64,000 nt of DNA from assembly GCF_907164915.1 (NCBI RefSeq), contig NC_061863.1, positions 26,331,710 through 26,395,709 of the forward strand, written 5' to 3'. This document shows, piece by piece, positions 21,816-34,291 of the stretch. The DNA is from Impatiens glandulifera. Lineage: Eukaryota; Streptophyta; Magnoliopsida; Ericales; Balsaminaceae. The notes under the pieces were generated by a model that had not been told where the DNA came from, made no database searches, and saw nothing but the letters and a program-made list of their open reading frames with translations. Numbering within the stretch: position 1 is the stretch's first letter; each line of letters starts with the position of its first letter. The position numbers and the translations under genes are program-made.

Positions 21816-24234
21816 CGACAAAGTTCATAAAGAAAATAAAGCCAAAAATAAAATTCTAAGTGTTAAATTATAAAAATAAAGATGAAAGACTCTCAGCAAA
21901 ATAAAATAAAATGAAAAAAAAATCATCTTTGAGTTTTAAATAAAATCAAGATTTTTCTTCACAATTATAAATATATAAAAATAGAGTTATTATTAAGTAG
22001 AGAGTGAGCAAAAGTTAGAGGGAGAATAAAAGAAAAAATAAATATAAGTAGAGCTAGGAGAGACAATAGTATTAAAGAAGAGTGATAGTTTAAAAAATTT
22101 AGGTATATAATCAGAAAATAAATGATTTTGTATCACTTTATTAACTATTAACTAGAAAATAAAAAATAAGTTATTCTCTTAATCATTTCTTCGTATTAAA
22201 ATTACATAGTTTCCTATTTGTTGTTATGTGTCATTAATTATTTGACTTTCAACTTTACTTTTAGAATTTGAAATATAATAATATTTAGACATGGTATAAT
22301 TATTGGGAACTTTGTCTACTACAGTTATTTTATTTATTGCACAAGTGAATTTGTGGCAATTATTTATCACAGTTAAATTTATTATTTTTATTTTGTTACA
22401 TTTATTTCTCAATTGAAACTTAATAATTATATATCTTTTTCATATGATTTTCTTTTTGGATGAATTATAATATTTATGAATTTAAATTTAAAAATTATAT
22501 GTTATAACACTTTAGAATCACTTTTTCAAGTTTAAATTATCCAATATACAATTCATCTTGAATTTGTATAAGAATATTAAGATATAACATATTATACATT
22601 ATCATAATATTGCTTAAAATATTATACATAATAATTTATAAATTAATTAGAATTAATGTATGTAATTTGATATATTATTCAATACATATTTTGATTCAAT
22701 TCTCATGAACTAGCATTTACATATAAATTATTTTAGCTGCCACCTTTTGATGGAATATTGTTATAAGACTAGCAATATTTATGCTGTTATAGTCAACATA
22801 TCAAAAGCGTTGTTAGTTTTGAAAGATAAGAGAAATAAAATTTAAACTAACAATAAATTGCTAAAAGACTTTCAATAATTCATAACATTGAAAGGTCTAT
22901 ATTCTCTTCCTATTTCAATATTCTAAATTCCAATTCTCTTGTAACAAATTTATACTGCTGTATCACACCATGATAGAAATCTACACACAACAGAAAGAAA
23001 GAATCTAATAAATAATAAAAGAATCACTCATTGGTACATAAATATCTATTTATTTATTCATAGTCAATACAAGCCAATTGGTGCTAATTGCTAATAATCT
23101 TCCCAATTAAGGAAAAGGAAATCAAATATTTAGTATTATGACACGATTGGTTAATTTATAATCTATAATGATAATTATATGAAAATACTAATTTATATGA
23201 GAATGTACACAATACCCATCTTATTCAAATATAATTAGATAGGAGGTATATTCAACAGTGATAAATTTGATAGGATATTTTCAATAATTGAAGTTCATCC
23301 ATTATTTAATTATATCTGATCAACATTTTATAACCTTTGATTCAAACAACTGTCATATATTCTTGAATCTCTTTTGGATGAGTGTGTCATTAATTTAAGA
23401 ATTTATTTTTCAATTCTTATCCAACTTATCAAATACTTATGATACGATTACTTTTAAAACTTAAAATTTCCACTCGGCCCAGGAGAGCAGATCATGAAGG
23501 AGAGATTGGTGATCAACGTTGGACATTGTCATAGTAATTAGTCTGAAAAATAGAAAAGAATAATACAGTTGTAGGTTTTAAATTAAATAATTTTTTGATT
23601 ATTTAAAATTTTATTATTTATCAGATTAAGGTTATTATTATTTTTTCTTAAATTTAAAAAAGTATTAATATATAGTTAAAAATAAAAAGTATTTAAGAAT
23701 TTTGATTAATAAATTAAATAATGTGATAGATGAAAATATATAAATGAAAAATAATATTTGAATATGGTTAACTTTTTGTTTTGATGGATAATTTATATAT
23801 TTTTTTATAAAGGATTTTTTTAAAAGTAAAACCTCTTAGATAGAAGCCGTAAAAAAAAATTTTATTTTTTCGGTGATTTTTTTTAGTATGAGAAGGTGTC
23901 TTGTTTTTCTTTTCATAACTCAAATTTGAGTTAGTGTTGTGTTTTTGTTCGATGTGGCATATGTCGGATCAAATTTTTCATCGCGATTTTCTACAATCCG
24001 AACAATATTCCCAGCAGTTGGTGGGTAGTTTGTTGGTCATACTCTTCGATTGTTTTGGTGATCATTTATCAAGTTCGTGTCGTCTCCTTTTTAACAACAA
24101 AAGATGAAGGTACCAGGTCTGAAGTTGTTTTTCGTTTCTAATAAAGAGTTATTGAATGCTTTAGTTATAGGCACTTTTACATGTATCCTCTCATTATTTT
24201 TATGAGTTTCTCACTTTTTAGACCATATATGTAG
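21816..24234. other. AT-rich intergenic DNA with copy 2 of the PP2C upstream flank
   Basis: No gene is recognised. 22800-23060 matches 40-300, and 23270-23400 matches 5130-5260, both on the + strand. This continuous stretch shows what the flank of PP2C copy 1 looked like before Copia A inserted. Homology to copy 1 stops near 23460 and resumes near 33950, so the intervening 10.5 kb was added in copy 2. Confidence 0.6.
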
Positions 24235-24489
24235 ACAAAGGCGGATCTTTACTATTATACAAGTAAAGGCTAACAGCTCCGCTCCTTCTTCAGCCCACCC
24301 ATAAATATAAAAAAAAATTAATTTTTATTTTTTTAAGGTAAAAATGTGACATTACCCCATAATTTCTTTAAATTTTCAATATAATTCAATGTTTGTTTAT
24401 TTAATCCAAAATTTTTTTTTGTTATTTTTTAAGTCCATCTCATTTTTTTTTCAAGCTCATCCCAACTCTGAATCTTGGATCCGTCCCTG
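24235..24489. mobile_element. Small hAT-like MITE candidate
   Basis: A 255-bp AT-rich segment with imperfect inverted ends (ACAAAGGCGGATCT at the left, the reverse complement of ACGGATCCAAGATT at the right). It is flanked by similar 7-mers, TATGTAG and TACGTAG. Size and ends fit a non-autonomous DNA element. It has no coding capacity. Confidence 0.45.
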
Positions 24490-24689
24490 TACGTAGATAG
24501 TCATTTATCACTTGTCAAAACATTTTTCGACAATTTTTACCAACCCTCAGTAAATAAAGTTTTCACTTTCTTTCAGAATATTTGGTAGAGATTATTCTGA
24601 TACTATTTATTTTTGGAGTCACCGTTAAGAATTTTCAATATTGTTGGATATTCTTTTTAAAATTTTAATTATTACGAATATATCATATT

Positions 24690-25690
24690 ATAAGAACCAG
24701 GGTTAAGGGGTAAGAGCTGGAGTGAATGTTGTAATTATGGGTTGAGATCAGAATCAAGGTCATGCTGGAAATATGAGAAAGGATCAAGGTTAGGGTGTTA
24801 AGGATGGGAAGAATGTTGTTGTTATGAATTAAAACCGGAATAAGGGTCATATTGGAATTCTGAATGTAAGCCATAGTCGGTCTAATGCTGGAGTGAGCTA
24901 CATTGAAGGTTAGATGCCAATATCTGCAAAGATTAGAGCTGATAAATCTGATACTAGTTTAGGGTATTAAATTGGGTCAGTGTTGAATGATAGCAAGGAT
25001 TATGGTCAAATTTAATGGGAAACTGAAATGTTGGGTCGGAATGATACTACTACAGACTAGAATTGGTTTAATGTTAAGGGAGATGTTAAGACTAGGAAAA
25101 GGAGAGGGATGTTGGGAAACTGAATCATGTGGTAACTGTTGGGAACCAAATGGATGGAGTTTTTCAAAAATCTAGGAGTTAGGATGAGGTTCAAAATCAG
25201 AATAAGATAGTTTTATGGCTGCTAATGAACCTGATCAAACTGCAGATAATGGTCAGATTTAGGCTGGAAAATGTGTAAATTCTAACCATTCTGTCAGAAT
25301 CATTAATATAATTGTGAGCTGTCAAGTTAAAAACAAAGAATACTTAGAGGAAACTGATCCGATTTCTGATGGAAGCCAATGTCAAAAAACAAAGTCCTCA
25401 TCCATTAGCAATGATAGGTTACACCTCATGTTATTTATAATAGGAGAACTGAAAGTAGCGATCCAATGTCATCTTGGGATACTAATCAACTAGTTGCCAT
25501 TGAAGATAATGAGGATAGTGATGCATATGAATATTCCAATGATGAAGAAAGTTTCCATGAAGGCAAGGACACTAGTGGGAAAAAGGACAACCGTGAAATA
25601 GTGGGAATGCAGAAAGTTGATGGGATAAACAAAAGGTCGAAAAAAGAGGAGATTTGGAATCCAGGTGAATGTCAAAGAGTAGAAATCTAA
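24690..25690 (+). pseudogene. LINE ORF1 C-terminal remnant
   Basis: A Gly/Asn-rich then acidic stretch without a long frame. The last 75 codons (25466-25690) are highly charged, with EDNEDSDAYEYSNDEESFHE. It lies immediately upstream of the ORF2 start, where ORF1 ends in plant LINEs. No DUF4283 or zinc knuckle was recognised here, so the assignment rests on position and composition. Confidence 0.4.
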
Positions 25691-25705
25691 CTCTTATATT
25701 CATTC

Positions 25706-28700
25706 ATGAATATTATGACATGGAATATTAGAGGTCTTAATGAACCTCTCAAATGCTAGGAGATCAAGAGAATCATTGAAGATCAAAGAGTAAATATCAT
25801 TAGAATTTTGGAAACCAAGGTTAAGCTCCAAAATGTGGACATAATTGGTTCGCTTTGTGTTAATAGTAGTTGGGTCGTACTGTACAATTTGAATATGAGA
25901 ACAAGAAGAATTTTGGTATCTTAGGATACTAAGGTTGTTGAAATTAAGTTATTGCACTCAAATGACCAGGTTAGCATGGTTGAGGTCAAATTCAAGGTTG
26001 CTAGAATTTGTTTTCAGCTGGCTATTGTTTATGGCAACAACTCAAGCACGGATAAAAGGCGGTTATTAGATTGTTTAAGAAGTTGGGTAGGCAGCATTAA
26101 ATTGTGGGCAGTTCTCATTGACTTCAATGTCACAAGGGTGAGAAATGAATGAAGCCCAGAATATGATATCATGCATGATATGATCAATTTCAACGACTGC
26201 GTAAGGGATATCGGATGCATTGAACCTACTAACTCCATGAACTTCTATACATGGTCTTCAACTAGAGGATATGATCAAGTAAGAAAAAGAAGAATTGACC
26301 AAGGAGTCATGTGCATGTGCTGAACCCGTGGATCTTGGATCATTGTCCGATCAAACTCTTCTGGGAAAAGGAAAAGAGAGTTAGGTTCCCATTTTAGTTC
26401 TTCAACTTTTGGATGTAGAGTAATAGATTCAAGGTTATATTGAGTGAGGTGTGGGCCGAGAAGGTTGGTGGTTCAAACATGTTCTAGGTTTCAGAAAAGT
26501 TAAGACTTCTCAAGAATCAACTCCAAAGGTTTGATAAGAAATTTTCAGCAACATCTTCAAATGGGTGATGGCTGCTAGAACCGAGCATGTTTAAAGTTGA
26601 TTACTTGGAGGAAATAGTGTGATTCGTCTTCAAGAAGAGGAGAAGACTGCCCTAAGCATGTTTAGAAAATTGAGTTCGTAAGAGGAAAGTTTTATAAAGC
26701 ATAAGTCAAGACAAAAATTACTCTTCCTTGGCGACAAAAATACAGCCTTCTTCTTCCAAAAATGCTCGGCCAAAACATGCGGAATTGTGTGCACAAATTC
26801 ATGAAAGATGACGGGGAGTGTGCACAAGGGCAAGACCAAGTTCATGATTTGATTGTCCAATTCTATTGACTACTTATGGGAACCAAAAAACAGCAGCGTA
26901 TCAATCTTGATATTCTATGTCATATTATCGATAAAAGAATTTCAACGGAGGATAGTCGGGATTTAATTAAGGTTGTTACAAAGGAGGATATCAAGAAAGT
27001 AGTGTTCAACATAAACAGAAATAAGAGCCCTGGTCCGGATAGGTTCAATGTTGAGTTATTCAAAGAAAAATAGTTCGTTGTGGGTCATGATATTAGCGAG
27101 GGGGTGTTGGAGTTCTTTTAGAATAGGAAAATGTGAAAGCAATATAATGTAACTATTCTAAACTTGATCCTGAAGAAGTCTGTGCCCGAAAGGATTCAAG
27201 ACTTCAGGCCCATTTCTTGTTGCAACGTTATCTATAAAATCATTTAGAAAATCCTTTCAAAACAGTTTACAAATTTCATTTCTAAGATTGTTAGTTTATG
27301 GAAGTATGTGTTTATCCCCGGTAGATTAATATCGCACAATATTCTTCTCATGCAAAACATTTGAAAGAGTTATGGGAGGAAGAACCTAACCCCGATAGTA
27401 GCTTTTAAAATAGACATCCGCAAGGCTTTTGACTCCGTTAGATGGGAAACGTCCACGATTTCATGGTTTTTTCTGGATTTTTGTACATTTATATTGTTTG
27501 GATTATACAATGCATTTTTACTTCTCATTTTGTAGTCAGCGTTGATGCAATCTATAGAGGCTATTTCAAAGGGGAGAACGGGGTGAGGCAAGGGGATCCC
27601 CTCACTTCGTAAAACTTTTTCCTCGTCATGGAGGTATTTGAGAGCATCTTTATGATATTCCAAAAGAACTGTCCATACATCTACCACTCATTCTACGAGG
27701 AGGAAGGGATCACACATATTTGTTTCGCTGATGAATTGTTTATACTTGCACACGCGGATACACAGTATTATTGGCATTGAGTATGCCAATTTTTTGGTTA
27801 GGTACTTGGTGATACCCTTGAAGACAAGAGAGATTCATATTGTTCATTGTCGTCCGCTAATTGAAAAGGTCAAGATTTCGATAATGAGGTAGGCTGCCAT
27901 GAAACTATCATATGCTGGCCAAATTGAATTGGTGAAAAGCGTTGTCATGGGAATTATCACATGTTGGTCTCAATAAATGGTATTACCGAAAAAGGTTATG
28001 AAGGATCTAGATTGTTTAATGAGGAACTTCATTTGGGGAAACCAATGAAGGGGAGGGAAGAAGGTGAAATGGGAAAACTTGTGTAAGCCAAAGAAAGAGG
28101 GCGGAGTCGGGTTAAAGAATTGTGTGAAATAGAATAAAGCTCTAACGTTTAAGTATCTATGGACAATTGAACAGAAGCAGAAATCGTTATAAGTTAAATG
28201 GGTGCACTCGACGTTTATGAAAAGGGAGGCGAGTACATGAACTTGAAAAGTGAAAGACGACATGCGTGGTCCTTGAAGAAGATATTCAAATTAAGGCAAA
28301 GTGCGGGAAGCATGGTTCAAATTCAGTTTGGCGATGGGAGGGGTACTCTCTTTTGGCACTATACATGGTTCGAAGGTCAAGCAATCTTTACTAGACAAGA
28401 GTTTTAAAGGGTCCGTATACGACGGGATTGGCAAAGTGTGACAGTTAAAGATGTGAAAGAAGGAATGTGGGACTGTCCTTTGAGGAGAATACCGGAAGGG
28501 TAGTGAATACTTGAGCAAGTCAATCAAATTTATCTTCATGATAGAAACAACTCACACATATGAGAAGCATAAGAGGATGATATATTAAAATGTAGTAAGG
28601 TATGGAAGACTATCCGAGAAAGGGCGCAGATTGTGGAGTGGACACCCTTGGTTTGGTCTTTGATAATTATTCTGAGATAACAATTCATACTATGGTTAAT

Positions 28701-29190
28701 GTTTCGTGGGAAACTAAATACGAGGGATCGGGTTAAGAAATATATGGATATAATGGATACAAACTATCTTTAGTGCGAAGGAAACGAAGAGTCCATTAAT
28801 CATCTATTAGGCGGATACCCGTTTGTTAGCTCGGTTATGAATAATTTTGCCACAACTATGGGTCTTTCTATATTTCTGAGGGAGTGGCAAGACATCAAAG
28901 AGGCAGACATCACTAAGGCGAATGGTAATTGGTTATCGGTTAACGTCATCAAGTGTTGTTTTGCTTTGGTTATATATCACGTTTGGGTTGAAAGAAATTC
29001 AAGGGCATTTTCTAGAGTTTTGTGAAACGAGGAGAAACTGTGGAGCGATATAATTTTGGACAGACAAGCTTTAATTTACACGTAGAGGCGTATTCCAATC
29101 ACTCTAGAGAATTGGATGCTTTGCTGAGAATGGGGTATCATATTTGAGAAACTCATTGATTTACGTTTGTATAAAGCGAGTTAGTTAGAT
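25706..29190 (+). pseudogene. LINE ORF2 (endonuclease-reverse transcriptase) remnant
   Basis: It starts MNIMTWNIRGLNEP, the usual opening of the plant LINE AP-endonuclease domain. QLAIVYGNNS and FYTWSS follow within the endonuclease part (to about 26330). RT blocks are KSPGPDRFNVELFK (27025-27070), IQDFRPISCCNVIYKII (about 27195-27250), FKIDIRKAFDSVRW (about 27405-27445), GVRQGDPLTS (27580-27610) and CFADELFILAHAD (about 27720-27760). The last has FADE in place of the catalytic FADD, so the active site is damaged. The C-terminal zf-RVT region follows (about 28780-29025) with INHLLGGYPF and VWVERNSRAFS. At least ten stops or shifts interrupt it. Confidence 0.85.
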
Positions 29191-29232
29191 TGTAATGTTC
29201 GTTTGTTGATGAATGAAGTAAATAAAAATAAA

Positions 29233-30311
29233 TTTTAAAATGTGATAAATACATAAATTTTGAGTAAAAATCTCTAAATAATTCATATCAAATGAACTAA
29301 TGACATATTCAGATGTAAAACTCGTTTTGAGGTAAAATAAGAAATAAAGAAAACATATGTTTGTCAAAATTAAATAAAAAAATACATTAATGAAATTCAC
29401 ATAAACATAAAAAATAATGTGATCTTCCTTAATTCTCAACTAATTGGGATACAAAAATATTAAAATGAAATTCACATAAACATAAAAAAATAATGTGGTC
29501 TTCCTTCTCAATTAATTGGGATACAAAAATATTAAAATAATCAATTGTAACTGTAAAATAGTCTATATAGACTATTCTAGTTCACTAAAGTTTTATGTTC
29601 TAGTGTGATAATTGATAATTTTGTTGCTGTAAATATTGTCTTTAACAATTCTAAGTGTCTATTTTACATTCGTTTTAAATGCATAATTATTAATACATTT
29701 TATTGTATTGAATTATTTTAATGAGTTTTAATTATAAATTAGTACTTTAAAATTATATTTAGATAATATATAATATGAGGTGGGATAGGAGGAGGGCATT
29801 GGATGATGATAGAAGAGAATGATGTGATAGAAAAAAAAAAGTTTGAGAAGAGAGAAAATTGAAAGTTTTTATTTTATTTTTTCAACCAATTAAATTACGG
29901 CACACTTCATTCTTTTTCCATTTTCTCTTCCAAATCCATCACTCTATCATTTCTCTTCTAATAAGTTAGAACTCGAACTCTTTTTAATCAGTATATATAA
30001 GTTAAAGATAATATTAATTACAATTTTGTATAACATAAGATATACGATGAGTAGAACGATACGATTGGTACGAATGAAATGATCGGCACGATCGACACGA
30101 TCGACAAGATATCAAGGTCGCAATTCTCTTGCTGTGATCGCGGTTGCTAGTCGCTTAGGTCGCTTTCGGCACAATCGGCACAATCAACACAATCAGCACG
30201 AATGACACACTAACTTTAATAGCTAGGTCATTCATTCATCTGTAAAATTTGGTTAGAAGATAGGGTTTCTAGTTTAACATATTCTGTAATAACTAAGGTT
30301 TTTGGTGTACC
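29233..30311. other. AT-rich gap with a short GC-richer ATCGGCACA-type repeat
   Basis: No gene. At 30050-30210 a GC-richer patch has imperfect repeats of GATCGGCAC, GATCGACAC and AATCGGCAC (about 9 bp). The remainder is AT-rich and unremarkable apart from the 75-bp duplication listed separately. Confidence 0.5.
29391..29540. repeat. 75-bp tandem duplication
   Basis: Two adjacent copies starting TGAAATTCACATAAACATAA (29391 and 29466), ending with GGGATACAAAAATATTAAAA. They differ by a few bases and small gaps. Confidence 0.85.
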
Positions 30312-32297
30312 TTGTTCTATAATTTCTCTGTTTTGTTGCTATTTTCTGTTTTTCATCAAAATTGGAAGAAAAAAAAGAAAAAGAATAAGGAAGTCAAAGA
30401 ATTTGTGATTGAAGGTTTAAGAGAAGCAGCTGAAAAGAAATTGATAGGATTGTTGAAGTTATTATCAAGAAACAACAGGAATGCAACAAAGGTAAGGGCC
30501 TAATTGGTGATAAAAATTCTGAAGATAATGTAGTAGGAAACAGGGAAAGAAAGAAGGAATTTGCAAGGTTGGTTATAATGAAAGAACAAATATTTTTGGA
30601 CTAAAAATCAAATCACAAAGCTCCTGATGCACGCAAAGAAATGAGAGATTGTGCTCAACAAAGAAAAAATGCAGTAAACAATCGTTCAATTGAATGTACA
30701 CTATCTTAAGGACTGGAATTTACTAAAGAATGAACATTATGAAATATAGTAAACTGGTCAGTTAAAATAATGAGAGAGCTAATAAAGTCCCCTAAATCTA
30801 AGACCTATTCTGTCAGGAGCAATTCCATCTAGAGAGTAAACGAAGTCTGGAAAAATAATGCAGGAAAGAAAGCAGATAATCATGCTTATAAAGGAAAATT
30901 TTACTTGGGCGATGTTAAAACAAAAGTCGAGGTACTCAATTCTCCTTTTGAATTTAAATTGACAAGTGAAATGGATGAAAAATGTGTTAAAGAATGGGAA
31001 AATGTAGTGGTTGGAAACTACATAGGGAAGAATAGAGTATCATTTTCAATCACCAAGGAAGCCTTAATGAAACAATGGGAGCAGAATGAACTAGATAAGG
31101 TTTCTGCAAATATACATGATCTCTATTTTCTGAAATTTAAGAAGTTATCAAACTTGGATGATATTTTGAAACATGGGCATACTTATATTGGATCCAACTG
31201 TATGAAGCTAGAGAGATGGTCTAGAGAATTGAACCTACTAAGAAAACCAAAAGAAACAGCCCATATATGGTTTAAGCTTTGGAACATCCCAGCACACATG
31301 TATAATTAAAAGTTCTAAGTCACTTTGCAAGTTTATTGGGGAAACCATTATACATGGACCCAATTACAGAAGGAGGAGAATAACTTACCTTTGCTAGAAT
31401 AAGCATTTAAGTACATCCTCGAAGTACGCTGCCAAAGAACATGACAATAGTTGACTTGAGATGAAAGTTTACAGTAATGGAAATCTCATATGAATGAAGG
31501 TCAGATATGCTAGCACTAAATGTGCAAAAACAATTTAGGAAGAGCATAAAATCCTGAAAGCCCAAGAAGAAGAGAAGCAGAAAAATGAAACAAAAGAATC
31601 AAGGATCAAAGAGAATATTGGGGAAGTTAAAGACAATTAGCAAGGAAAAAATACAGAGGAAGAAATTAAGGAAGAATCAAAGAAGAAAGAAAATAATGAT
31701 GTAGAGGAAGAAAGCAATGTAGAATTAGATAATGAAGAAATCAATGGAATTGATGAAAAGGGGATGTTAAAGAAGATAAACCTAACGACAAGGAAGAGGA
31801 AGAGGAAGAAGATGAAAACAAAGATGTAACAGAAGAGAAAAGAAAAGAGAAAACTAAGGTGGTTGATACTCAAATACGTAAAACTGATATAAAGAAAAAT
31901 AGTGACAAAAGCTCTGAAATCCTAAAGAAGAATACATTTTATTATATTAGTACGCATTCATATAGAGGAAGATTAAATAATGAGAGCAGACAAGCATCAC
32001 CATCTGCTTCAATTCAATCTCCCTTCATGAAGAACGAGAGAAGAAGGGGACGCAAAAGAAGGCAATATGGTCAAAAGGGAGGATATGAAGACATCATAGG
32101 TTGGGATAACTAGATTGTAGTCTTTGTTCATTGTAATCTATGTTTTGTAATGTGATTTGACTGCTAACATTCAAAAACTTTTGGGTCTTTTATTTGTCAT
32201 CTTATAATCAAAACTAAGGGGTTGTCTAATTTTGATTATTGACCCTCCCACTTTTGACTTGTTAATGAAATAGTGTTAAAATGTTTTCCTAAAAAAA
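30312..32297 (+). mobile_element. Non-autonomous LINE-like element, ORF1 only with 3' tail
   Basis: An ORF1-type protein remnant with DUF4283 (30390-32113) is followed directly by a 3' untranslated region and A-rich end (about 32297). No endonuclease or RT lies between. The 5' part is related to 7917-8222. Either ORF2 was deleted or this is an ORF1-only derivative. Boundaries are approximate. Confidence 0.55.
30390..32113 (+). pseudogene. LINE ORF1 / gag-like protein with DUF4283 domain
   Basis: The N-terminal basic helix-rich part (about 30390-30700, with stops) contains the KVGYNERTNIFGLK block. The DUF4283 RNA-binding fold is clear at about 30905-31309: VVGNYIGKNRVSFSITKEAL, then DLYFLKFKK, then LERWSRELNLLRKPKETAHI with a WFKLWNIPAHMY ending. 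After a gap with stops there is a long acidic/basic tail (about 31560-32113, Glu/Lys-rich, ending RRRGRKRRQYGQKGGYED). No CCHC knuckle was seen. DUF4283 is characteristic of plant LINE ORF1 proteins that coat the RNA. Broken by several stops. Confidence 0.7.
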
Positions 32298-32405
32298 GAT
32301 ATAGGATGAGTATAATGTAAAAAGAGAGTAAGTTTTACTATATATAATTTCATTTTTGACTCTCTCTTATTGCTTCTCAAATCGTCTTCTCATTCAATCA
32401 CGATT

Positions 32406-33457
32406 AAGGTGTTTATCGGTTCGGTTTTCGGGTTATTCGAATTCCTCAGTTTAAATTTTTATTTATTTTAGCCAATTCGAAAAACGAACCGAATTCGAAT
32501 AAATTCTAATAAAACCGAACCGAATAGGAATTTAATATTCGGTTTGAATTTCGAATAATTCAAATTCAAACCGTATTTCGAATAATTCAAATTCAAACCG
32601 AATTTGGTTTTCTTTTTTCTTTTATTGCCAAATCATAAATTCAAATTATTCTAATTCAAAACAAAATTTAAATTAGGATGTTGATAGACGGAGATAGATG
32701 TTGAACGATGAGATAGATCTTAAACTCAAAATAAGTGTTGATCAACGAAGATAGATCAAGACTTTAAAGTCTTGACAAAGAAGAAGCTCTACAGATAGCG
32801 AGATTAGATAGATCGAAGTCGAAGCTCTAGAGGGAAAATATAGTGAGATTAGATTAATAGTCTCATTTTTTAGGTGAATGTCTATTTTATATAAGAATAT
32901 AGATGAAAGAGGGAGGTAACGATGGGATATTTAGGTTAAAAAATGAGGGAGGGGAGTAGCGCCTCCTCGTGGATTAAGTTAAGAAAATAGAGATGAGGGA
33001 GGCTAGAAATATTATTTGATTAGGTTAGAGATTAAATAGGGATTAAGTTAAGATAATATATATGAAATGAGTTGAGGTTTAGAACATATAGATGAGGTGG
33101 GCGACTAAGGAATTAGGTTTACAGAATATAGATTAGGTGAATTAGGTTTACATGAAATAGATGAGGTGGGAGATAAATTAGTTTAAAGAATATAAATGAG
33201 ATAAATAAGGAATTATTATATGTTATATATACTAAATTATATAATATATTATATATTATATAATAAATAATATAATATATATATAAAATAAATAATAAAA
33301 AATGAATTCGATTTCTGCTTGGTTTTAGAGTTGAAACTCAAAAACCAATTCGAAAACCATATTTGAATTCGAATTAGATTAAAATTCGATTCGAAAACCA
33401 AAAATAAAATTCAAATCGGTTGGATATTCGGTTCTGACCAAATATCGATCACCCCTA
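32406..33457. mobile_element. hAT-like non-autonomous element rich in TTCGG(T) motifs
   Basis: 1052 bp flanked by near-identical 9-mers ATCACGATT (32397-32405) and ATCATGATT (33458-33466). Ends are imperfectly inverted: AAGGTGTTTATCGGTTCGG at the left, TAGGGGTGATCGATATTTGG read inward from the right. Subterminal regions are full of CGGTT/AACCG and TTCGAAT/ATTCGAA motifs, as usual for plant hAT MITE-like elements. No coding sequence. The middle has imperfect 'gagattagatagat' and 'atagatgaggtggg' repeats and an AT microsatellite near 33230-33290. Confidence 0.65.
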
Positions 33458-33466
33458 ATCATGATT

Positions 33467-34234
33467 TGAGAAGGTCTTTTATTAAGAGCTTATTTGATTT
33501 TGAATATTCTAGAATTTTCATGGTGTGTTTTTTAAAATATATTAATTGATAAAAAAAATTGATTTTTAAAAAAATGAACTGCCAAATTTTGTTTTCAAAT
33601 TTAATAAAATTAAAGTGAAGGTATGTTGATATTTTAATTAATAAATAAATAAATTTAATTGTTAGAATGATAATAATGTCATCAATATAAAAATTTCATT
33701 TTTTAAAAATAATTTTAATAAAAAAACAAAAAACACACCAGATCAAGCAGCAAGTGATAATCATATTTTGTGAATCAAGAATTTCAAGGGTTTTCATATT
33801 TTTTTAAGTGTATTTTTACAAATATTATAGATAAATTAAATGATTTTATCCTTTCAAATATATAGTATATATCCAAACTTATTTTTGCAATTAAAAACCT
33901 GGTTGAATGATCCATATATATTTTATCACCTATTTATTTATATATAACTTTGAATATATCTTTGGTGCATTTTTATCAATTAAAAACATGGAAACTTAAT
34001 GTGTGTGCCTTTTTCTTATAATTATGATATTTTTGCAACCTTAGCAAGTAATTTATCTTTGACTTCTTAGCTTATCCTACATTCTCACACATCATACGTC
34101 TTTTAATTGAATCTTTGGGGCATCTTAATAACGCAAGGAATTTGAAATATTCAAGTAAATATAAAATATTATTCTTTGCTTAGTTAAATAATGCTATAAT
34201 TAAGAGGTATCTTCTAAGGTCCACTTTCTTTGCT
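33467..34234. other. Upstream region of PP2C copy 2
   Basis: AT-rich. 34050-34180 resembles 5400-5520 upstream of copy 1 ('gcttatcctac', 'gaatctttggggcat', 'atattattctttgc'). No ORF. Confidence 0.55.
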
Positions 34235-34242
34235 TATTTAAG
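34235..34242 (+). promoter_or_regulatory. TATA-like box of PP2C copy 2
   Basis: TATTTAAG lies 50-57 bases before the ATG at 34292, in the position equivalent to TATATAAG of copy 1. Confidence 0.5.
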
Positions 34243-34291
34243 AAGACAAGCTTCTGGATTCTAAAACCAAATTAGATACAAGCTTAAGAAA

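Larger units (their letters stand above)
24690..29232 (+). mobile_element. L1-type LINE, decayed
   Basis: An ORF1-like hydrophilic remnant (about 24690-25690) is followed by ORF2 with endonuclease, RT and zinc-binding regions and a short 3' tail ending A-rich near 29232. Many stops and frameshifts are present. The 5' boundary is uncertain. Confidence 0.8.

Noticed and set aside
31637..31873. Phe/Ser-rich minus-strand ORF that looks like a membrane protein
   Set aside because: It is the complement of the Glu/Lys-rich (GAA/AAG) part of the LINE ORF1 tail.
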